From: SG8-38 sp041576815
Lineage (GTDB): Bacteria; Myxococcota_A; Polyangia; Polyangiales; Houyiibacteriaceae
Direction: 5' to 3'
Assembly: GCA_041576815.1 (NCBI GenBank)
Contig: JBFGKE010000015.1
Span: 1 to 64,000, forward strand
DNA: 64,000 bases
A program made the position numbers and the translations under genes. This document shows positions 46,796-55,946 of this stretch, piece after piece (the first letter of the stretch is position 1; each line of letters starts with the position of its first letter). The notes under the pieces were generated by a model that saw nothing but the letters and a program-made list of their open reading frames with translations, searched no databases and was not told the origin of the DNA.

Positions 46796-47281
46796 GTGGG
46801 GAAGCAAACACTGATCGCCATGCTCTCGGTCGCGGTCTTGCTCTTCGGGGCAGTCGCACTCGCAGAGGATACACAATACGAAGGCGTGACCCCGGGCGCT
46901 GAGGACGCGGAAAACCTTCCGCCCAAAGCCGAAGAGATCCCGGAAAACGCGCTCATGCTCACCTGGCCGGGCTTCATGATGCTCAAGGACGGCGGCTCTT
47001 GCTTTTTCGTTCAGACCTCGAAGCCGGTCGATGTGGCAAGCCGGAAGTCCGAGGGCAAGTTCGAGCTCGTCTTTCGCAACACACAGGTGCACCTCAAGAA
47101 CACCTTTTTGCCTCTCGAGACCCAGTTCTTCGACACCCCCGTGCTGCGCGCCACCATGGAGCGCAAGGGTCAGAAGGACGTCGTGATGACGCTCGAAATG
47201 CGCAAAGACGCGACGCCGACCATCGCTCAGAAAAAGGGCAAAGACGGCTTCAACTACGTCTTCGTCACGTTCGAAGACTGA
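46796..47281 (+). CDS. Hypothetical exported protein
   Basis: 161 residues from a GTG. A signal peptide (MLSVAVLLFGAVALAED) is followed by an acidic linker. A beta-rich domain follows (CFFVQTSKPVDVASRKSEGK, FELVFRNTQVHLKNTFLPLE, DVVMTLEMRKDATPTIAQKK). The strand pattern is reminiscent of AMIN domains that bind the cell wall in the periplasm, but this is only a fold-level impression. It lies between the VWA gene and hisS on the same strand. Confidence 0.65.
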   Translation: MGKQTLIAMLSVAVLLFGAVALAEDTQYEGVTPGAEDAENLPPKAEEIPENALMLTWPGFMMLKDGGSCFFVQTSKPVDVASRKSEGKFELVFRNTQVHLKNTFLPLETQFFDTPVLRATMERKGQKDVVMTLEMRKDATPTIAQKKGKDGFNYVFVTFED

Positions 47282-47323
47282 GTTGAGCTTGCCGCCTTCG
47301 GGCGCATCGAGTAACCGGTCGCC

Positions 47324-48589
47324 ATGACCTTGCGCGCGGTCAAGGGCATGAAAGACATCCTGCCCGACGAGATCTCGAAGTGGCACAGGCTCGAAAACGC
47401 GTTCCGATCGCGCGTGGAGAGCTACGGCTTCCGCGAGGCTCGGTTTCCCATCGTCGAGCCGACGGCGCTGTTCGTCCGCTCGATCGGCGAGACCACCGAC
47501 ATCGTCGAAAAGGAGATGTACACGTTCACCGATAGAGGGGACAAATCCCTCGCGCTCCGCCCGGAGGGCACGGCGTCGTCGGTGCGGGCGTACATCCAGC
47601 ACAGCGTGCAAGGCAAAGAGCCGGTGACGAAGTGGTACTACGTCGGGCCGATGTATCGGCGAGAGCGCCCGGCCAAGGGGCGCTACCGGCAGTTCTTCCA
47701 AGCGGGGGTCGAGGTCTTCGGCGACCCGGGACCTTTCGTCGACGCAGAGATGATCGACATGGTGGTCGGTCTCATCGCGAGCCTCGGCATCGACGACGTC
47801 GAAGTTCTCGTGAGCTCGATTGGCGGGCGGGACACGCGAGAGCGCTATCGCGTGGCGCTGCTCGAGTACCTCGCGCCCTTCCGCGGCGAGCTATGCGGCG
47901 ACTGTCAGCGGCGCATCGACACCAATCCGCTTCGCGTGCTCGACTGCAAGGTTCCGCGCTGCGCCGAAATCGCATCCGGTGCGCCGTCGGTGATCGGCTA
48001 CCTCACCAACGACGACCGCGCTCACTTCGAGGGCCTGCAGGAGACGTTGACGCTGCTCGGCACGCCGTATCGGGTCGACCAGTCGCTCGTTCGCGGCCTC
48101 GACTACTACACGCGCACGCTCTTCGAGGTGCTCGGCAAGGGCGCCGGGCTCGGTGCACAAAACGCCCTGCTCGGCGGAGGTCGCTACGACGAAATGGTCA
48201 AGAGCTTTGGCGGGCCGGACACCCCGGCGATCGGGTTCGCTATGGGCCTCGAGCGCCTACTGATGGCGATGCCCGACGGCGCGCCCGATGCGCACGTCGA
48301 CGTCTTCATCGTGGCGGCGCAGCCCGACGTGCGTGCCGAGGCCACCTTGCTCGGGCGAGAGCTGCGCGACGCCGGCCTCAAGGTCGAGAGCGATCTCCGC
48401 GGCGGCTCGCTCAAGAGTCAGCTTCGGCGGGCCGACAAAACCGATGCGCGCATCGCGATGATCCTCGGTGATTCGGAGGTCGAGCGCGGCGTCGTGCAGT
48501 TGAAAGACCTCCGGAAAAAGACCCAGGACGAGGTCGCGCGCAAAGACGCGGCGGCTCGGGTGAAAGCCGCGCTCGCCGACCAAGCCTGA
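47324..48589 (+). CDS. hisS: Histidine-tRNA ligase
   Basis: 421 residues. Class II synthetase charging tRNA-His. Motifs are visible: GMKDILPDEISKW, LRPEGTASSVRAYIQH (motif 2), KWYYVGPMYRRERPAKGRYR, the His-specific VRGLDYYTRTLFEVLG, GGGRYDEMV, and motif 3 in GFAMGLERLLMA, with the C-terminal anticodon-binding domain. It ends 1 bp before the convergent DUF3604 gene. Confidence 0.97.
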   Translation: MTLRAVKGMKDILPDEISKWHRLENAFRSRVESYGFREARFPIVEPTALFVRSIGETTDIVEKEMYTFTDRGDKSLALRPEGTASSVRAYIQHSVQGKEPVTKWYYVGPMYRRERPAKGRYRQFFQAGVEVFGDPGPFVDAEMIDMVVGLIASLGIDDVEVLVSSIGGRDTRERYRVALLEYLAPFRGELCGDCQRRIDTNPLRVLDCKVPRCAEIASGAPSVIGYLTNDDRAHFEGLQETLTLLGTPYRVDQSLVRGLDYYTRTLFEVLGKGAGLGAQNALLGGGRYDEMVKSFGGPDTPAIGFAMGLERLLMAMPDGAPDAHVDVFIVAAQPDVRAEATLLGRELRDAGLKVESDLRGGSLKSQLRRADKTDARIAMILGDSEVERGVVQLKDLRKKTQDEVARKDAAARVKAALADQA

Positions 48590-48590
48590 G

Positions 48591-50462
48591 TCACGTCCGG
48601 TTGAAGAAGATCGGGCTCGACCACGCCATCTCGCCGTCGGTTTGCGTGACGCGGCAGTAGACGTACGCGGCGTCGACCTCCGCAGCAAAGGATGCGGACG
48701 GGGACCCCGGGCTGTGGCTCGCGGCCACGCCGTCGGGGGTCATCATCTCGATTCGCTCGATGTCAGTCGTTCCGAGAGCACGGCTGTGAACTTCGACCGG
48801 CCCTTCGATGTCGAGCTCGCTGCCCATGGGGAATCCGGCGACGTCGACATCGAGGAGGATCTTCGCCCCGCTTGTGGCGTAGCAGCGCCGCGCGCGGATC
48901 GCGTTCAGGATCGCCTCGCGAGTGCGCTCGCGCGAAATCACGGCCGTGAGCCCGGTCCGAAACGGGTCGCGCTTTCGGCATTCGCCGTGGTGCCAGAGCA
49001 ACCCATGGCTGTCCGAGTTGGCGATGAAGCCAAACCGCAGCCCGCGGTCGAGCTGAGGCTTGGCGAACTGATCGTCGAGGTCGCCGCGATGCCCGAGCGG
49101 GTGATTGGGGTGCTCGTAGCAGCCGTGGCAAGAACAGATCTCCCAAACCGGCTGCCCCGATGGGTCGTGACCGGGGACGTCGGCGCCCGTCCAACCGATG
49201 TGGTGCGGCCCCGTGAACGCCCCCTGCTCGCTGATCCGACGAACGATGTCTTTTCCGACCGGCACCTCGTCGCGCGAGATGATCGGCAGCCCGGGCTTGG
49301 GAAGATAGATGCACTTGTGGCCGGGCCCGGGAAACGCTTTGCCCGTCCACTCGTAGGCGACGATGGTAGCGAACTCGCCGGGATCGTCGTGGCGCTCGGT
49401 CACGGCCTGGAGATACGCCCACTCGCCCGGACCGATTCGCTTCCCGAGGAACGACTCGTGGTCGGTGAGCGCCGCGAAGTCGTCGCCATATCGGTAGCGC
49501 GCCCGAAGATATGCCTCGTCCGCGCTGCCGACGCCATCCGAATGCGCGCTGTGCTGCTGGATGTCTCCGAACAGCACCTGCGGTCCCGACCAGGCGGGCG
49601 CGTGCGGCCTCGCGGGCTCCGGCGCGCCTACCTCGACGTCTGCCTCGACGAGCTCGGGTGGGCCGCCGTCGACGGCGTCGTACGCCCGCGTCTCGATCCC
49701 CTTGCGGCCGCGCCACGCCGCCAGCGTCGTACCCCGCGCGAGTCTCACCGCGCTCACCCGACGGCCACGGCAACCCCATTGCCCATCGTCCAGCGGCTCG
49801 CGAGGCCCGAAGCCTGCCGCGCTCAGTCGCTGCCGGTATACGTGGTGAGACCCGCGTCCAAAGATCTCGACGGCGCCGTCTTCGCCGACCACCAGCGCGG
49901 GAAACTCGAACCCCTGCTGCTCGCCCGCGAGGTCGCGGTCACGCCCGGTCATCGCGGCAGCGGGCTCGTAGACGCGGCCTTCCATGTCGACGAAACGAAC
50001 CGCGATCCACTTCGCGATGTCGGGCACGCCGCTGTCTTCCCGCACGTCGTGATGAAAACCGACCCACGCACCGCCCGGCGCGACGGCGATGCAGGGCGCC
50101 GCAGCGATGCCGAGCGCAGACCACACGTCGACCTCCCCGCCCGAGGGTGGCGCCACCGTGACCATCGATCGCGGTCCACGATGACGAACCTCGACTTGCC
50201 AGCCGAGGTCTGCGGCCCGAAGCTCGGCCCTCGGGTCATCGCTTGGACGCGGCTCCCCCGGAGACCAGCTCATGATCGCCGGGCCGTGATCGGTGGCCAC
50301 GGGCTCACCCTGGACGGCTCCCAGGTCGTCGAGCTCGAAGCGCAGCACGCATTCCTCGTCGCCGGACCACGCGAGCACGTGAAGGATCGCGCCACCGTCC
50401 GCCGCAGGCTCCAGACGCGGGCTTCTGAGATACCGCTCCGGAGTCTGTTCGATGATGGGCAT
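48591..50462 (-). CDS. PHP-superfamily protein, DUF3604-like
   Basis: 623 residues. The N-terminal two thirds is beta-rich. The C-terminal metal-dependent domain has GDIQQHSAHSDGVGSADEAY, DDFAALTDHESFLG, ATIVAYEWTG, CHGCYEHPNHPLGHRGDLDD and ANSDSHGLLWHHGECR, the repeated His/Asp metal sites of the PHP fold. DUF3604 proteins are poorly characterised and often sit next to sulfatase-like genes, as here: the sulfatase-fold gene ends 5 bp upstream, so they form an operon. A joint role on a sulfated or phosphorylated substrate is inferred from that pairing. Confidence 0.82.
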   Translation of the reverse strand: MPIIEQTPERYLRSPRLEPAADGGAILHVLAWSGDEECVLRFELDDLGAVQGEPVATDHGPAIMSWSPGEPRPSDDPRAELRAADLGWQVEVRHRGPRSMVTVAPPSGGEVDVWSALGIAAAPCIAVAPGGAWVGFHHDVREDSGVPDIAKWIAVRFVDMEGRVYEPAAAMTGRDRDLAGEQQGFEFPALVVGEDGAVEIFGRGSHHVYRQRLSAAGFGPREPLDDGQWGCRGRRVSAVRLARGTTLAAWRGRKGIETRAYDAVDGGPPELVEADVEVGAPEPARPHAPAWSGPQVLFGDIQQHSAHSDGVGSADEAYLRARYRYGDDFAALTDHESFLGKRIGPGEWAYLQAVTERHDDPGEFATIVAYEWTGKAFPGPGHKCIYLPKPGLPIISRDEVPVGKDIVRRISEQGAFTGPHHIGWTGADVPGHDPSGQPVWEICSCHGCYEHPNHPLGHRGDLDDQFAKPQLDRGLRFGFIANSDSHGLLWHHGECRKRDPFRTGLTAVISRERTREAILNAIRARRCYATSGAKILLDVDVAGFPMGSELDIEGPVEVHSRALGTTDIERIEMMTPDGVAASHSPGSPSASFAAEVDAAYVYCRVTQTDGEMAWSSPIFFNRT

Positions 50463-50467
50463 GGCGA

Positions 50468-52714
50468 TCAGTGTGCGTAACCGAGCGCGCGAAGCTGATC
50501 CCGAATCGTGTCGTCCATCTCCGCGTTCTCGCGCTTCAGCTGTGTACCGCTCTTCTGTTCGGCGCTCAACCAGTGCGCTCGGTCGGTCGCGCCGAGGAAT
50601 TGACCAAGCAGCGTGCGTGCGTAGCGTCGCCCGATTGGAAACGCAGATGCATCGAGCTGGTTCTTCTCATGCGGGTCGGCCTCCAGATCGAACATCGTCG
50701 ACGTGAGGTTCCCGCGGAGGACGAGCTTCCAGCGGCCAGTGGTGATCACGCGTCGGTCGTCTTGGAAATCGCTGAATGCCACGGTCGGCTCCGCGGGCGC
50801 ATCGCCAAACATCAAGCCGACCAACGTGCGCCCCTCGTCTTCGGGCAAGCCCGGTACGCCGAGTAAGTCGGTCACCGTCGCCGCGACGTCGAGCGTGCTC
50901 ACCGCATCGTCGACCTTCGCGCCGGGTGGCAAGCGATTCGGAAGACGGAACATCAGCGGCACGTGGAGCAGCTCTTGGTAGATGGAGTGGCCGTGGCCCC
51001 AAGAGCCGTGGTCTTCGAATTCTTCACCGTGATCCGAGGTCACCACGACCAGCGTGTCGTCCGCGAGCCCGAGCTTCGCCAGCCGCTCGAGAAACGCGCC
51101 GAAGTGACGATCGTGCTGGGTGATCTCGCCGTCGTGCAGTGCGACGAGCCGACGCTTGTCACTCGCGTCGAATACGACCTGCGGCGGACGGCGCTTGGCC
51201 TTTTCGAGGAGGTCGCCGGTCATGCGCGGACGGACCTGACCCGCGTACGCGCTCGGATCGTACATCTTCACGAACTCGCCAGGAGGGTCGTAGGGCACGT
51301 GCGGATCGATCGTTTGAATGTATGCGAAGAAACGTCCACTGCCGTGCTCTTCGATCCAGTTGCCCGCCTCCTCGAACACGTCTTTCGCTTCGGTGCTCTT
51401 CCCTTCGCGAATGTAGTTGGTGTAGTCGTCCCATCCTTGGTCGAAGCCAAACCGATCGGAAACATAGCCGTTCGCGATGAAGCTCCCCGTCTTGAACCCC
51501 TGTTTTTGAAGATGCTCGCTCAGGAGCTCCGCGGAGCTCGGAAGCGCGGCATCCCCCGTCTTCTGCTGGTGGGTCTGCGGATGAAGGCCGGTGAGAATCG
51601 AGGCCACCGCGGGCTTGGTCCAATTCTCCGGCGACTGGGCGAGCCGGAACACGACGCCCTCGGATGCGAATCGATCGACGGTGGGCGCCTCGACCCGCGT
51701 GCTCGAATTGAACGGGCGAAGCTTGTCGGCCCGAAGCGTGTCGATCACCAGCACCACGACGTTCTTGGCGGGCTCGAGCTCCCGCGCAGGCTGTGCAGGC
51801 ACGTAAACCCGCGGCGCATCCCAAGCAAATCGCCCGGCTCCGTCTCCTTCCGCGCGAAGATCGATGCGTACCGTCTCCCCCTCGAAGCGACTGAGGTCGA
51901 CCCTGTGATCGCTCCACGCGTTGGACGCTATCCCCGACAGGACGCGCGTGATCGGATGGTCATCGAGACTGACGTCGACGTGAAACGGCGCCGTGCCCTC
52001 TCCTTCGACCCCGACGCCGAACCCGAGCTGACCCTCTTTCGGAACCTGCACGTGGTAGCGCAGCGTCGACGCGCGAGACAGCGCGATCGCCTCCCGCTCC
52101 TCGTCTCCCAAACGAACGCCCGTGACCAAGCCGTCGTAGGACGGCGGTCGTTTCGCAGACGCCGCCCGACGCGCTTCGCGAATCCAGATGGAGTCGACTC
52201 CGACGGAAACGTTGCGGCCGCCGACGGGGGTCGTGCCGCCGAAGGTGAGCAACAGGTAGTTTTCGCCACCCCGGACGTGCGCCTTCGGAAGCAACACGTC
52301 GTAGTCCACGAAGCCGCTCCCCTGGTCGAGACGGACCGACTGGAGCTGCTGGTTGTTGAGGTAGGGCGTGAGCGCGCGTGTTCCGTAAGAACGGAGGCGG
52401 ATTCGCGCGACGAGCTCCGCCGGATGGTCCGCCTCGAAATAGACCCGTCCCCGCATGCCGGCTTCGGCGTACGTCGTGTCCCCATCCACACCCTTGTGAA
52501 CCCAGCCGCTTCGCCAGTCGCCCACCGTGTACTTCGTCTGCGCGGGGGTGCCGAAATCGATGTACCAGCCGCCGTCGTCGATCTCCGCCAGGTGCAAGCG
52601 CTCGATTAAATCGGTTTGGACTTGGAGCCCCTCGAACAGGTCTCGGCGCGACTCGGACCGACTGCACCCGGCCGCGAGAATGAAAACCATGATCACCGCC
52701 GACAAGAATCGCAT
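50468..52714 (-). CDS. Sulfatase-fold lipoprotein with Thr at the formylglycine position
   Basis: 748 residues from ATG 52714, which has GGGAGG six bases upstream. A lipobox FILAAGC places it at a membrane, periplasmic face. About 300 residues of beta-sandwich precede the alkaline-phosphatase-superfamily domain: VVLVIDTLRADKLRP (metal Asp), then WTKPAVASILTGLHPQTHQQ, DPHVPYDPP and VTSDHGEEFEDHGSWGHG (metal and His residues). Sulfatases need Cys or Ser in C/SxPxR for formylglycine. Here it is Thr366 with the Arg also lost (TKPAV), so it is unlikely to be a formylglycine sulfatase. Thr nucleophiles occur in phosphotransferase members of this superfamily. It is the first gene of an operon with the DUF3604 protein. 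Confidence 0.85.
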   Translation of the reverse strand: MRFLSAVIMVFILAAGCSRSESRRDLFEGLQVQTDLIERLHLAEIDDGGWYIDFGTPAQTKYTVGDWRSGWVHKGVDGDTTYAEAGMRGRVYFEADHPAELVARIRLRSYGTRALTPYLNNQQLQSVRLDQGSGFVDYDVLLPKAHVRGGENYLLLTFGGTTPVGGRNVSVGVDSIWIREARRAASAKRPPSYDGLVTGVRLGDEEREAIALSRASTLRYHVQVPKEGQLGFGVGVEGEGTAPFHVDVSLDDHPITRVLSGIASNAWSDHRVDLSRFEGETVRIDLRAEGDGAGRFAWDAPRVYVPAQPARELEPAKNVVVLVIDTLRADKLRPFNSSTRVEAPTVDRFASEGVVFRLAQSPENWTKPAVASILTGLHPQTHQQKTGDAALPSSAELLSEHLQKQGFKTGSFIANGYVSDRFGFDQGWDDYTNYIREGKSTEAKDVFEEAGNWIEEHGSGRFFAYIQTIDPHVPYDPPGEFVKMYDPSAYAGQVRPRMTGDLLEKAKRRPPQVVFDASDKRRLVALHDGEITQHDRHFGAFLERLAKLGLADDTLVVVTSDHGEEFEDHGSWGHGHSIYQELLHVPLMFRLPNRLPPGAKVDDAVSTLDVAATVTDLLGVPGLPEDEGRTLVGLMFGDAPAEPTVAFSDFQDDRRVITTGRWKLVLRGNLTSTMFDLEADPHEKNQLDASAFPIGRRYARTLLGQFLGATDRAHWLSAEQKSGTQLKRENAEMDDTIRDQLRALGYAH

Positions 52715-52794
52715 GCGCCGCCTCCCGTGCCTGGCGGGCCGCTTCTTTGGACGCACGTTGTCGACCCCCAGACATCCTGCGCTAGCACGCAGCT

Positions 52795-54855
52795 TTAGCG
52801 AGCGTCAACAAAACCACCCGGCCGGGTGACGGCGCGTACGATGCGGGTGTCGCCCGCCTCGACGTAGTAGAAGCGCGTGGTCGAACGCGCGTCGGTTTCG
52901 AATCGGACCACGTGGCGACCTTCGTCCAGCACCAAGGCCGCAGGCAGGGTGCCGCGCGCCACCCCGTCTACTTCGATTCGGATGTCACCCGTGCCCGATA
53001 GCTCGAGCACGCCCTGTCCTTCGGAAACTTCGAGCGAAGGGTGAACCCCTTCGCGTAGCGTGCCTGCGAACCTGGACCAGGGCCGCGCGGGGCTCGCTGC
53101 GTCGTCCGGAACGGATCGCGGCTCCGCCGGCTCGGAAGGCACCGCTTCGACCGGCTGCGTCGGAGGCGCAGGGGCGGCCACCACGGGCCGCTCGGTCGGG
53201 CCGGGCGCCGCCGCCTGCCAAAGCAGCAGCGCCGCGGTCGACGCGAGCAAGACGAGGAATGCAACGCCCAACAAGCGCGGTTTTCTAACGGTCTGCATCT
53301 CGAATCTCGAAAGACTTTCACGTTCTGCCGCGGGGCCAGCGCGAAGGCGCCATATCGGGTGGTCCCAACGGGGACCTCGGTTGGCGGGCTGCTGGTACAT
53401 CGCCAGCGCGGACTGCGCGCGGAGATTCTCTCGCTCGATCGGATCGACCACGAGGGCAGAGTCTTGCCGACTCTCGGACCCGAGCAATGCGGGGCCTGGC
53501 TGCGCGCTGGCGTCGCTTTCGTCTTCGGTCGCCTTGGACGATTGGATCACATCTCGGATCGCACCCTGACGCGCCAGCGTCACGAGAAGCGCGTCGACGA
53601 GCGACCGTGTTCCCGCGCCGGAGAGCCAAAGCGCACGCGGCGCCTCCCCCGCCGCCAAGCGTGCGATCAGGCGCTGCACGCTCGTGGGGGAGTGCCGCAC
53701 GTAGGCGCCCAAGACGTCCTCGTCGAACACCACGGGACAGTCGGGATCCTCGGCCAGCACATTCATGATCGCACCGAGGTGCGCCGTCGCATCGTCGAAC
53801 GCATCGTCGAGCGCGAGCGCGTCGCCGGGATCCTCGTCTGGCGCGCGTTTGACGACGACGTAGCGGCCGGAGCCCATGCCCACGAGCGAGGGCAGCGCCG
53901 CCTCACCTTTCGTGATCGCACCGTCGATCGCGGTTCGCCTCAGGCGCACGAGTCGGCCTCCACGAGTTTCGAGCTCGAAGAGGCTCCATGGGTCCTGAAG
54001 CACGATGCTCGCGTCGGGGCAGAGGCGACGGGTCGTTCGCAGCAGCCGCGAAACCCCGAGCTCTTCGAGATCCCCGCGCGACTCGGGGTCGCGCCCGAGC
54101 GAAATCTCCAAGTCGTGGAGCGGCTGGAGGACGCTCGTGACCCGAAGCAGAATCTGCCGCGCCGGGAGCTCTTTTCGAAGATAGCCCTGGGCGCCGGCAT
54201 GGAGCTCGCGCGTGCGGTGGAGGAAGTCGTCCCGCCACGACAGCAGCACGATCGGAACGCCGTCGAGACCCGGCTCGCGGCGCACCGCCGCGCACAGCTC
54301 GAGCCCGTCGAGCCGTGGCATCACGATGTCCGCGAGGATGACGTCGGGCGCCTCCTGACGTGCGAGCTCGAGCGCCTCCATGCCGTCCCGCGCCTCGGTC
54401 ACGCGCGCGCCGGCTTCACGCAGTATCCCCACGTAAAACCAGCGGACCTCGGCGTCGTCGTCGGCCACGAGGATCCGTTTGCCGTGCAGGCTCGGCTTTC
54501 CGCTTTCGTCGGCGACGACCGGATGCGTGCCCGACCGGCTTGGCATCGACGCGAGCGATTCGTACCGCCAGGCCAGGACCCTCACCGAGACGAGAGCGGC
54601 GGGGCTGAAGGAATCCCGTTCGAGCCGAGAGAGGGCCGCTCCGAGGGCGCTCTCGAGGTGGACGAGTTCGAGCCCGGCGGCTGCATCGCGGAGCGCTTGA
54701 AGGTGCTCCGACAGCCGGGCTCGCGCTGGGCCGTCGCTCGGCGAGATGCTCAACATCTCCGTTAAGCGCACTGTTTCCAGACTCTTGGCGGCCAAATCTT
54801 GGATGAATGTGGCCTTCGCGGAAGCCAGCCCAGACTCGCCCTCGACTTGCTGCAC
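52795..54855 (-). CDS. Response-regulator / membrane / PEGA-like fusion protein
   Basis: 686 residues from a GTG (start not strongly supported). Residues about 45-75 look like a weak Hpt helix pair. A REC domain spans about 126-242, with acidic ADDD, phospho-acceptor Asp176 in VILADIVMPRLDG, Ser/Thr in VLLSW and Lys in YLRKEL. A middle region (about 265-435) is unassigned. A single transmembrane helix (about 528-546) follows. A Pro-rich linker leads to a small beta-domain (about 600-675) with IRIEVDGVARGTLPAALVLD and GRHVVRFE, which is PEGA-like. REC would be cytoplasmic and PEGA extracytoplasmic, an unusual inside-out pairing. It is divergent from obgE. Confidence 0.75.
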   Translation of the reverse strand: MQQVEGESGLASAKATFIQDLAAKSLETVRLTEMLSISPSDGPARARLSEHLQALRDAAAGLELVHLESALGAALSRLERDSFSPAALVSVRVLAWRYESLASMPSRSGTHPVVADESGKPSLHGKRILVADDDAEVRWFYVGILREAGARVTEARDGMEALELARQEAPDVILADIVMPRLDGLELCAAVRREPGLDGVPIVLLSWRDDFLHRTRELHAGAQGYLRKELPARQILLRVTSVLQPLHDLEISLGRDPESRGDLEELGVSRLLRTTRRLCPDASIVLQDPWSLFELETRGGRLVRLRRTAIDGAITKGEAALPSLVGMGSGRYVVVKRAPDEDPGDALALDDAFDDATAHLGAIMNVLAEDPDCPVVFDEDVLGAYVRHSPTSVQRLIARLAAGEAPRALWLSGAGTRSLVDALLVTLARQGAIRDVIQSSKATEDESDASAQPGPALLGSESRQDSALVVDPIERENLRAQSALAMYQQPANRGPRWDHPIWRLRAGPAAERESLSRFEMQTVRKPRLLGVAFLVLLASTAALLLWQAAAPGPTERPVVAAPAPPTQPVEAVPSEPAEPRSVPDDAASPARPWSRFAGTLREGVHPSLEVSEGQGVLELSGTGDIRIEVDGVARGTLPAALVLDEGRHVVRFETDARSTTRFYYVEAGDTRIVRAVTRPGGFVDAR

Positions 54856-54935
54856 CTGGGCAGTGTACGCATCCGGCCATTTTGTTCGAGCACCAACTCG
54901 GTTGCCCGCACAAAGGCGCCGACGTACGGACGAGC

Positions 54936-55946
54936 GTGGACTTCGTCGACGAGGTGACGCTCGAGGTCGCGGCGGGCGATGGAGGCAACGGCTGCATCGC
55001 CTTTCGGAGGGAGAAGTTCGTCCCTCTCGGCGGGCCCTCGGGTGGGGACGGCGGCCGCGGCGGGAGCGTGATCCTCACCGCCCACGAGCGGCTCTCGACG
55101 CTCCTCGACCTTCGATATCGCAAGATCGTCCGGGCGGAGCGCGGCGAAGATGGGCGGGGAAAGGACCAGTTCGGCAAAGCTGGAGACGACGTGCGTATCG
55201 AGGTACCGATCGGCACGCAGGTCTACGAGGCGGATAGCGGCGCCCTGCTCGCAGATCTGAGCGATTCCGGCGCGGAGCTCGTCGTCGCAAAGGGCGGCCG
55301 GGGCGGACGCGGCAACATGATGTTTGCGACGCCGTACGACCGGGCGCCGCGGCGCGCGGAGCCAGGCACGCCGGGGGAGCGGAAGAGGATCAAGCTCGTG
55401 CTCAAGCTGCTCGCGGACGTCGGGATCGTCGGCTTTCCGAACGTGGGCAAGAGCACGTTCATCGCGACGGTGTCCCGGGCGCGTCCCAAAGTCGCCGACT
55501 ACCCGTTCACGACGCTGGTCCCCAATCTCGGCGTCGTCTCCCTCGGGGTGGACCGCTCGTTCGTGATCGCGGACATTCCCGGGATCATCGAGGGGGCAGC
55601 CGAAGGCGCTGGCCTCGGGCTTCGGTTTCTCAAGCACGTCGAGCGAACACGGGTGCTGCTTCACATGGTGAGCGTCGACCCGGACCCCAAGCGCGATCCG
55701 GTCGCCGACTTCGACACGTTGATGGCCGAGCTGAGGCGATTCGACCCGGCGCTACAAGAACGCCCGATGCTGGTCGCCGTGAGCAAGTGCGACCTCCCCG
55801 AAGCGCGGGATGCCTATGAAGCGGTCCGCGCTGCCCTCGAGCCGCGGGGCTTCCAGGTGTTCCCGATCAGCTCTGCGACGAAGGAGGGCCTCCCGGACCT
55901 GCTCGAGGCGCTCGAGGCTAGCCTTCGCACGCCTGACGACGGGTGA
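54936..55946 (+). CDS. obgE: GTPase Obg
   Basis: 336 residues from GTG 54936, chosen because it starts the canonical MDFVDEVTLEVAAGDGGNG. Earlier in-frame codons overlap the divergent gene and lack homology. The glycine-rich Obg fold has FVPLGGPSGGDGGRGGSV and ELVVAKGGRGGRGNMM. The G domain has G1 GFPNVGKST, G3 DIPGIIEGA and G4 SKCD. No extra C-terminal OCT domain is present. Obg is involved in 50S subunit assembly and stress response. Its 3' end overlaps the convergent queG by 29 bp. Confidence 0.96.
   Translation: MDFVDEVTLEVAAGDGGNGCIAFRREKFVPLGGPSGGDGGRGGSVILTAHERLSTLLDLRYRKIVRAERGEDGRGKDQFGKAGDDVRIEVPIGTQVYEADSGALLADLSDSGAELVVAKGGRGGRGNMMFATPYDRAPRRAEPGTPGERKRIKLVLKLLADVGIVGFPNVGKSTFIATVSRARPKVADYPFTTLVPNLGVVSLGVDRSFVIADIPGIIEGAAEGAGLGLRFLKHVERTRVLLHMVSVDPDPKRDPVADFDTLMAELRRFDPALQERPMLVAVSKCDLPEARDAYEAVRAALEPRGFQVFPISSATKEGLPDLLEALEASLRTPDDG

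Noticed and set aside
52715..52756. 14-residue N-terminal extension of the sulfatase-fold protein
   Set aside because: It is Arg/Lys-rich and would precede the lipoprotein signal; the internal ATG has a strong GGGAGG site.
54807..54935. N-terminal extension of Obg
   Set aside because: Residues before VDFVDEV lack homology and overlap the divergent gene; GTG 54936 fits the conserved Obg start.
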